From contig JAVYIG010006551.1 in assembly GCA_035222895.1 (NCBI GenBank), positions 1 to 64,000 of the forward strand: 64,000 bases of DNA. The letters run 5' to 3'. Of this stretch, positions 56,095 to 64,000 are shown in pieces (within the stretch, counting starts at the first letter, position 1; each line of letters starts with the position of its first letter). The translations under genes and the position numbers were made by a program. Under the pieces are notes generated by a model. The model was not told where the DNA came from. It saw only the letters and a list, made by a program, of their open reading frames with translations, and searched no databases. This DNA is from Strongylocentrotus droebachiensis (taxonomy: Eukaryota > Echinodermata > Echinoidea > Camarodonta > Strongylocentrotidae).

Positions 56095-57460
56095 ACAAAT
56101 GACTATTACCAAAGTAGTAGTTTACGCACATTACAAATGTGGTATCTTACAAACATCACGATTTATGGTAGATTACACGCATTACCACTGTGGTATAGTT
56201 TTAACATAATCATACTGTGGTAGTTTACACGCATTACCACTGTGGTAGTTTTAACATTCTCATACTGTGGTAGTTTACACACATTGCCACTGTGGTATTT
56301 TAAACATATTACCAGTGTGGTCGATTACACACTTAACTATTGTGGTAGTTTACACGTAATCACACTGCGGTAGTTTACACATTTTACCACTCTAGTAGTT
56401 TGCACGTAATCATACTGTGGTAGTTTATACATATAACCACTGTGGTAGTTTACACACATTAACCCTGTAGCAGTTTACACCCATTACCACTGTGGCCGTT
56501 CATATAGCTCCGTTTAGTCTCATTTGAGAACGCCCCCTATCGGCAGAGTCCAGCAACCTAACATGTACGTTAGCCTATGGACTTTTATCCCCCCCCCAAA
56601 AAAAAAAATCGTTACAAATATGGTATCTTACAAACATCACGATTTATGGTAGATTACACGCATTACCACTGTGGTATAGTTTTTACATAATCATACTGTG
56701 GTAGTTTACACGCATTACCACTGTGGTAGTTTTAACATTCTCATACTGTGGTAGTTTACACACATTGCCACTGTGGTATTTTAAACACATCAACCCTGTA
56801 GCAGTTTACACCCATTACCACTGTGGCCGTTCATATAGCTCCGTTTAGTCTCATTTGAAAACGCCCCCTATCGGCAGAGTCCAGCAGCCTAACATGTACG
56901 TTAGCCTATGGACTTTTATCCCCCCCCCCCAAAATCGTTACAAATATGGTATCTTACAAACATCACGATTTATGGTAGATTACACGCATTACCACTGTGG
57001 AATAGTTTTAACATAATCATACTGTGGTAGTTTACACGCATTACCACTGTGGTAGTTTTAACATTCTCATACTGTGGTAGTTTACACACATTGCCACTGT
57101 GGTATTTTAAACATATTACCAGTGTGGTCGATTACACACTTAACTATTGTGGTAGTTTACACGTAATCATACTGCGGTAGTTTACACATTTTACCACTCT
57201 AGTAGTTTGCACGTAATCATACTGTGGTAGTTTACACATATTACCACTGTGGTAGTTTACACGTAATCATACTGTGGTAGTTTACACATATTACCACTGT
57301 GGTAGTTTACACACATCAACCCTGTAGCAGTTTACATCCATTACCACTGAGGCCGTTCATATAGCTCCGTTTGGTCTCATTTGAGAACGCCCCCTATTGG
57401 CAGAGTCCAGCAGCCTAACATGTACGTTAGCCTATGGACTTTTATCCCCCCAAAATCGTT
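56095..57460. repeat. 25-bp minisatellite, array H, with higher-order triplication
   Basis: The largest array. A block beginning GTTACAAATATGGTATCTTA or its like, made of many 25-base units and closing with a non-repeat spacer (CCGTTTAGTCTCATTTGA, GTCCAGCAGCCTAACATGTA), occurs three times, with spacers at about 56511-56600, 56828-56935 and 57356-57450. Block lengths differ by whole units. Confidence 0.88.
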
Positions 57461-58124
57461 AAAAATTCATTTTTTGTTTAAACGAAAAGCACATCCACCC
57501 CGACATACGTTATCACTAGCTCTTTCATTGGAACCCTCATGTCCCATTGACTTTTGAAAGTTCACCCACCGTAATTTGATCTAAATAAGTGGCAAGCTCG
57601 CCATTGCCTATAACACATGTAGAACAAGTCGAACTTTGGACTCAATTTACCACGCGATTGTAAGGTTATAAGTGAAGCACACGAAGGATAAGAAGCATGA
57701 ATTTTCATAGATCAGTTCTGATTTGTTCATTATGTCCCTTTCATCCAACTCCCAACCGTAATTTTTGCATTTAGTATAGGCAAGCAATTTGCCGAGGTAA
57801 GCAAAAACATGAATATGAACACCATGGACTATTCAATTATTAACAGAGGGGTGCAATTGTGCACCACATCAAACTCGCCTACTTTTAGTCAAGTATTTCA
57901 TTGTGTTATGTAGTTTGGTAGGTTTATTTTACTAACTGTTTAATTATCAGATATCAATGATAGTTTAAAGATATGGAAAAGATTCTTGTATTTTATTTTT
58001 AGCAAAGCGATCTCACATACAATATCACTATCAAGTGTCGTCTGATCAGCCGATTGCCGTCTGCTATATACGCGAAGTAGCTACGTTTGTGCTGGCAAAA
58101 ATGAGACAACCGGAGTAATATGTA
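57461..58124. other. Spacer between minisatellite arrays
   Basis: About 660 bases of non-repeated sequence with no convincing reading frame and no match that I see in the window. Confidence 0.4.
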
Positions 58125-58415
58125 CACATATCACTACTATAATGCTTTAAACTCATTCCCACTGTGGTAGTTTACAAATATTACTGATGAAGTCGTTTAC
58201 ACACATTACTACTGTGGGCGTTTACTCATATAACCACTGTTGTTGTTTACACACATCAACACTGCGGTAGTTTATACCTATTCCAACTGTGGTCGTTTAC
58301 ACACATTCCCATTGTGGTAGTTTACCCATATCATTACTGTAATACTTTAAACACATCAACATAATGGTAGCTTTAAAAAAAATACACACATTTCCACTGT
58401 GGTAATTTACACATA
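58125..58415. repeat. 25-bp minisatellite, array I (3' of L8)
   Basis: About eleven drifted units of TTTACACACATTACTACTGT type, then the 3' flank of L8. Confidence 0.85.
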
Positions 58416-58797
58416 TATCCATGTTTCCATATATCTTTTTGCTTTTTTTATTATCATCTACGATCCGATGTTGACTTTGTCTCTTTACATCTTTTTTTCT
58501 CACTGCTCTTCCCATCTCCTCTGCCTACCTTCGTTTGGTCCTCTTCAACTCTCTCGCTCTGTCGGAATCGTGATGCCGAAACTTATGTCATGTAACTTAT
58601 CCAACTAAAGCTATTGTGAATTTAGTTTACCATTACTTCAACTGTTTATGATTATGATTATTTATTGATCTCTGTATTAACTTTTAACAATGAGAAAAAG
58701 AAATTTCCGAATGGACGATATATATTTAATTTCAATTTCCATTTCAAATTCAATTTGTGGTCACTAACACACATTACCACCGTGGTCGTTACACACA

Positions 58798-61700
58798 TTA
58801 CCACTGTGCTAGTTTACACACATAAGCTGTCACAACCAATTGACTGTCACCGTCTGTATCACAAGCGAGATCATTCCACGTATTTCCGTTGGACGAGTGA
58901 AACTCGGCGCAGTCCTGGTTTCCTCCATGGCTGTTAGGCTGTCCGCTCTCCCAGACATCATAGTCTAGGATCGAGCCGTCACTCCATTCCCAGCTAGCTT
59001 CCGTAGTCTGGTCATGCAGACCGATCCATACCCTGGGGTCTGCTACCTATTAGCAAAGAAGTGTGCGGCATTTATTTAACAGAGAATAAAGCAAGAAAAA
59101 AGGATGGTGAAACAAGGAAAGAAAAAGCTTTTAGAGAGTGCCTTGTTTACATATTAATACGTATAAAGCAAATACAAATATGAAAAATGGAGAAGAACAA
59201 CAAATGATGGTAATCAAATGGGCCTATGGAAAATTACCAGGGAGTGGAGATTGTGCACACAGCGTGTGCGGGCAAGCACTGAATCCAATGACCGGGGTAA
59301 TAGTATATCTGTAAAGCGCTTAGAGACATTTGTATTAAGCGCTATATAAAAATTAAATATAATTATTATTACCATCATGCCTTAGTGCACGAATTATCTA
59401 AGAATGTGAAGAATATTTTATTATCACAAGAAAAAAATAAAATATATGTATAACAGGTTAACGATTTGGAATGAGGTTCATTACCCTATTCGATCTGATC
59501 GCCATTTTGAAATAGATTTGATTTTAGAATTATCTAGCCCTGATCAGCACACATCTTTCTCGTTACTCGCTGGCTTGGACTGTACCTCTGCTTATTTTTT
59601 ATCATACGTCCGTTTGCATTATCATTTTAGAAGTCATATTTGTTTCAATCTTGCCATTTCATTATCAGTAATGAATCCATGCAGATCGATGGCTAACATG
59701 AAATTTGATTCTTAAGTGATATCTTACATGATGTACAAAGAGAAACAAATATTGAAATCATCCCTGATTACGTAATCACAATTTAGGGGTATATACCAAT
59801 GTCAAAACAAAATTGTAAATTTTTGCTTTGAAGGTGTCCCTTTTCCCCAGAAAGTGCCCTTTTTTGTTGGTGCCCTCCCACTTTGAAAGTTGCTCCTCCG
59901 CCTCTGCCTTTATCTTTACTCATAATCCATTTCCCTTTCTTTCCGGAATTTCTTCACCTTTCTCTTCTATGTACAAGAGTACCTTACACAAACTTATTCT
60001 CACTGAGATTTACGCCCTCTTCCTTTTATAGTAAGTTACTATGCATTTTAAACCCATTAACATCGTTATAATGTAATTTAAATACTTTGTAAATGTGAAA
60101 AAAATGGAAGAAATTAAATGCGACGTTGAACAGAAAAGAGAAATGAAATGCGTACCACTTTACTACGGATGCTTTCGTAAAGCACTGAGAGAAAGGTCAT
60201 CTCTACTTTCGAATGGATAGAAGTGAGATGTCCAAGACTAGAGTCAACATCAGAACAAGGAACGGAGAAACCAGAGCAGTGCTTCTCAGCTTCATGCCAA
60301 GTAATGTTTTTCACCGAGAAATACCTAACGAGAAAGTAGGAAGATGACAATATTTCAAACAAATCTCAAAGATTTTGTATTTTCACCTTAAAAATGTATA
60401 TCTGAAATAGTGTTAGAAGAATAAATTGCCTTTAAAGGTACTATGTCCCATGTGCAGGCCCAACGAATGGAAAGGTTAAATTACAATGGCACTTGAAAGA
60501 TCATACTAATTTAGAACTTCCCTAAAAAAAAAGGAGGGGCTTGAAAATGTCTTTATGTGGGAAAATAAATACTATTAGTTGTCGAATCGACTTAAGTGCT
60601 ACCAAGTCAGTAATTAATAGTCTGATTGTCAGACCGTACGTTTCATGCTGCGCAAAGATTCAATCAGTTTAATTTTGGCCATTACAAGAAGTGGGTGATG
60701 AAGACAAATGCTCACTTACTGCTCATATGTATGTTATTACCAAAAAAGGAAAAAAGCCATTCAGTCACTCAATAGTGTCTGACAGTGAAGTTTAGCGAGT
60801 AAACGGGTTTCCTTGCATAATTAGAATATCAGGACACTGCTAAAAAAAATTATTTCACAGATAGGACATATATGACAAATTCAAAATTCCTGCAAAGTTC
60901 TACAGAATTGTATGTTGGCTGCAAAAGGCACATAGTATCTTTAAAGAAGGCGTTCACTCGTTTCACTTGCTCATATTATCCTAAACTGAATCGTTATCAG
61001 GCCCGCTCGGCAAGAATCACGAAAACACTTATGTTGTAAAAAAAAAAGTCTGAAATTGTAGTGCCAGAACTCTACCCACTTAATGGCAAGCTTGCTCCAC
61101 CCTTCTTACAGTAATCAAATATAACAAGAAACTTGGTGATAAAAAAATGAGATAGGAAACAAAGAAATATGCCTACATCGGTAAAATAAAAAATATGAAT
61201 AAAAACACATGAAACGATGTAGTGAGTGTTACGGGTTTTGGAATGAACAAAATTTAGCCATATCCAAAAGCAGAAAAAGCAAATGCACTGTTCACGAAAT
61301 CGCTCATATTATGGGGCTTCACACGCTGGTGGCAACACTACTTGGCCCTAACACTTAAGCCATTTCATGTCATTTTGAATATGAGAGGAAGAGCAATCCT
61401 TTTCATACACATTCTAATATTTTACAAACGGACATAACATGAATGACAAATCCCACAAATCATTCTTCGACATTACAAGATCTCAACGGTCTCTTGAAAA
61501 CTGCAAATTAACAATCTCCTGATCTGCAGTGTAAGTCAAAAAGAGTTTACACCTAGAAAATTGCCAATTATTTTTAAAATCATCTATGAACAGTAAATTA
61601 TTATACATTTTACAACAAACTGTTTTATCCCAAATGATTTGGTATCATATGTGTGTGGTATGTGTTCACGCTGGGATGAACAGGAAATATTGTTTAAGAG

Positions 61701-63347
61701 AATGCAAAAGTTGTTTTGCGCCAATGCAAGACTGTGATGTTTGAATAAATCAATCGAACTTTGGGTATTAATTCTGTCTTTGCACATCGAAATGATATCC
61801 TTAACAAAATAAATCATACCACAGATAAAAAATATAAAATATCAAAGAACATTTGTGCGCGCGCGCGCGTGTGTGTGTGTGTGTGTGTGTGTCTGTGACT
61901 TTGTTTCTGCAAAAAGCAAATGCGATTTTTGCACTCTCGCAAACACTGCCTCCTCTTCATCCAAGTGTGGAAACATATCACACAAAAATGATATCAAATG
62001 ATCCGGGATATAAGGATATAATTTACTCCCCCTCCCCTTCCCTTCTTCCCTTTTTTTTTTAATTTTTCGTTCGTATTGGTGTTTAGATTTTCTCTGCTTT
62101 CCTTTTCTTTTTTTTTCTTTTCTCAACAATACAGTGTATACTTTTTACGGGGTTGACGTTCATAAGGCTTATTGCCATTTTTTGTTAACCCCACATTCCC
62201 ATAACATTTTGTTTGCTTCTTCCCTTTGTATATTTCTTGTTATCGATCTTTTATCTGTCTACAATGTGTGTATGTTTTAATGTTTTTATGGAGAATGAAA
62301 TAAATGAAATGAAATGAAACGATATAACACTCTTTCAAAACATGTATGATAACCTTTCGTTCATAGCTGACTTTTAAAATAAATGACAATTTTCTGAACT
62401 TGTAAACTTTGTTTTGACTCACATGGTATAGAGGTATCGTTGTAGTGGATAAGTCTATGTAGATCCTATGGTTCACGGTTCGAGTCCCACCGCGGTACTA
62501 ATGTCCTTTGGCAAGACAATGATTTTCATTTGCCACCTTTAACCAGGGGGGCGTTTCACAAAACTTGTCACCAGTGACAAATGACAGTTTTTCTTATAAT
62601 CCTTGCTTCTGATTGGTTATCGGCAGATTTGTCACTGATTTACGTCATTTGTCATTGAATGGGTGGGTACCGGTAAGATGTTAGTGTGGTTTGATTGCAA
62701 TGTGTGCGCTTGTGTAATGGCACCTGCCGGAATAACCCCTCCCCTCCCCCCCCCCCCCGGAGGCGTCTTATTTTTCGTACGCAAGCAAGCCCAGATTGAA
62801 AAAGAAAAAATGCCTTTATCTTTTAAAAAAATACCTTACGGTTTTGAGGCGCGGGGCTAGGGTGCAATTACAACCCCGACAAATCGTAAAAGCTTTAGAA
62901 TTCGTAACGGCTATCGAGGCCCTGTTCGAAGAGAGGAGCAAAGTTCGTCCAAAAATTCACCTTCGTGTATCTCCCTTATTTTGGATTCAAAGCCCATTTA
63001 AATTTCACAGCACATGCAAAATGATAATATTATTCTTCAAATAAATTTTTATTTGAAACTGTGAGTTTTTTTTAAAATAATATAGGCATTTTTCTGTTTC
63101 AGAGGTCGGTGAATCTGGGCTAGCTAGCGTACGAAAAAATTAAGCCGTCCTCCGGAGTAGAGCACTATCATGTGCAGATTAGCAAATGAATCCAATGACC
63201 GGGGTAATCATTACAATGTAAACGCTTTAAACATCCACATTCACTAGAGAAACGCAGTATTGAGCGCTATAAACAATGTGACTATTATCCTTATTACTAT
63301 TATTATTATTTTATTTATTATTATTACCATATTCACCATTATTATTA

Positions 63348-63423
<76 letters not shown>

Positions 63424-63576
63424 TAGTATTAGTATGTATGCTTACCTGTAGCAGTTACTCTGGAAGGCTGTCCACAGGGGAGGACACCCACACCCTACGG
63501 CTTGGCAGCCCGGTAGGACCGGCAGCATCACAGCTGACGATGCGATGACCAATATCGTGACTATCTTGTTGAACAT
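58798..63576 (-). CDS. Echinoidin-like C-type lectin L8 (3 exons)
   Basis: Secreted lectin, 182 residues. Exon 1 is 63446-63576, exon 2 60156-60324 and exon 3 58798-59046, open and in phase. Exon 1 has CQAVGCGCPPLW. Exon 2 has ITWHEAEKHC (others GAEMHC), SDVDSSLGH and HSKVEMTF. Exon 3 starts VADPRVWIGLHDQ and carries QPNSHGGNQDC, NGNTWNDLACDTDGDSQ and VCKLAQW, where every other copy ends KLPQW. Intron 2 has a SINE-like piece (59225-59375). The 3.1 kb intron 1 carries a family B MITE, a mariner-like MITE with nested LINE tail, a SINE and the TCGTACGC MITE. A long ATT microsatellite abuts the exon 1 donor. Upstream are about two repeat units and a CT tract running off the window, so the array may go on. 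Confidence 0.9.
59225..59375 (+). repeat. SINE-like repeat in L8 intron 2
   Basis: CCAGGGAGTGGAGATTGTGC, GAATCCAATGACCGGGGTAA, CTGTAAAGCGCTTAGAGACA and AAGCGCTATATAAA, then an ATT tail. It matches 43945-44130. Confidence 0.7.
60432..60944. mobile_element. TTAA-flanked MITE, family B, copy 2 (L8 intron 1)
   Basis: TTAA then AGGTACTATGTCCC at the left, and GGCACATAGTATCT then TTAA at the right. Sister copies have the empty site GCCTTTAAAGAAGGCG (L1 near 13648), so the insertion and its TTAA duplication are read directly. It is unique to L8 among the lectin genes. Confidence 0.9.
61526..62428. mobile_element. Mariner-like MITE with nested LINE tail (L8 intron 1)
   Basis: Matches the L3 element, including the nested piece (about 62010-62320) ending AAATGAAATGAAACGATATAA. 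Its left arm has lost some sequence around the GT tract (61855-61895). Confidence 0.8.
62546..62658. mobile_element. Small MITE, GTTTCACAAA end, truncated (L8 intron 1)
   Basis: Left end GGGCGTTTCACAAAACTTG as in L2. The right end is missing, and the sequence passes from GTCATTGA to ATGGGTGGGTACC. Confidence 0.6.
62758..63154. mobile_element. MITE with TCGTACGCAAGC termini (L8 intron 1)
   Basis: Second copy of the L2 element, with left TTTTTCGTACGCAAGCAAGC and right GCTAGCGTACGAAAAAAT. Same host site in the SINE as in L2. Confidence 0.75.
63285..63432. repeat. Long ATT microsatellite by L8 exon 1
   Basis: An almost pure ATT tract within the SINE tail, ending about ten bases from the exon 1 splice donor. 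It gives spurious poly-Ile frames. Confidence 0.9.
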
Positions 63577-63599
63577 TTTGGCTACAAATGAACGTCTGT

Positions 63600-64000
63600 T
63601 CTTTAGCAACTGTTCACTTAAATATAAAAAAGGAATGTTTTAAATATGATGGATGTTGGCATTGTAATAAGGAAATGTATCCCGATACTCAGAAACTATA
63701 AAAGGCTGAGCTTGTTTCGTTGTTTTTATACATCCATAAATTGTAAGTTTTCACAAAAATAAAAACAAGTTTTGGATAATTATGATTGATGTTGGCACTA
63801 TTATGAGGAAATGTATCCCGATACTCAGAAAATATAGAATATTGTTTCCTTGTTTTCATACACTTATAAGCAGGAAACCCGCTCGGGATTAAAAGGACTA
63901 ATTTCCCTCTCTCTCTCTTCACCCCTCCCCTCTCTCTCTCTCTCTTTCTTTCTCTCTTTCTCTCGCTATTTCTCATACACACATACACTCTCTATATCTC
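63600..64000. repeat. L8 upstream flank: 139-bp repeat units and CT tract
   Basis: Two diverged units of the promoter-proximal repeat (to about 63885), then a CT tract cut by the window end. Confidence 0.7.

Overview
The window looks like nuclear DNA of a sea urchin (an echinoid; I cannot name the species). The reasons are a tandem family of secreted echinoidin-like C-type lectins, a single-exon rhodopsin-class receptor of the kind that expanded in urchins, split genes with GT/AG introns, and dense small transposons, SINEs, microsatellites and long poly-C/poly-G tracts.

Layout. 1-6584 (+): the 3' two thirds of a carbohydrate sulfotransferase gene resembling CHST15, in at least six exons, with its N-terminus outside the window. 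7825-9081 (-): an intact single-exon receptor of 418 codons. 12160-63576 (-): eight lectin gene copies in one orientation, called L1 to L8 from left to right. Each has exon 1 (131 nt: signal peptide and start of the domain), exon 2 (175 or 169 nt) and exon 3 (234-252 nt: the calcium and sugar site and the stop). Splice sites and phases agree in every copy. Seven copies are open with all three exons. L5 has lost exon 2.

The repeating unit of the array, read on the + strand, is: 25-bp minisatellite, about 400 bp of 3' flank, exon 3, intron 2, exon 2, intron 1 loaded with nested transposons, exon 1, a promoter-proximal repeat of about 139 bp in one to five copies, a CT-rich tract, then the next minisatellite. 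The minisatellite unit is the same sequence as the last codons, stop and first 3' bases of the lectin genes. L6 lacks the standard upstream flank. Between L6 and L7 lies a 7 kb island (43.6-50.5 kb) holding a decayed CR1-like LINE, small transposons and a terminal-inverted-repeat element with its own pyrimidine-rich minisatellite.

Function. The copies differ at residues that set ligand choice (QPN in most, QPD in L6, EPN in L5) and at a calcium ligand (WFD in place of WND in L2). This suggests a diversifying set of secreted lectins, probably defensive. Insertions shared between introns, with empty sites in sister copies, give a relative history: L1 and L7 are close in their 3' halves, L3 and L8 share a nested insertion in intron 1, and a reverse-transcriptase fragment was copied together with its flank near L2 and L4. 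I saw no tRNA gene outside SINE heads, no rRNA and no CRISPR.
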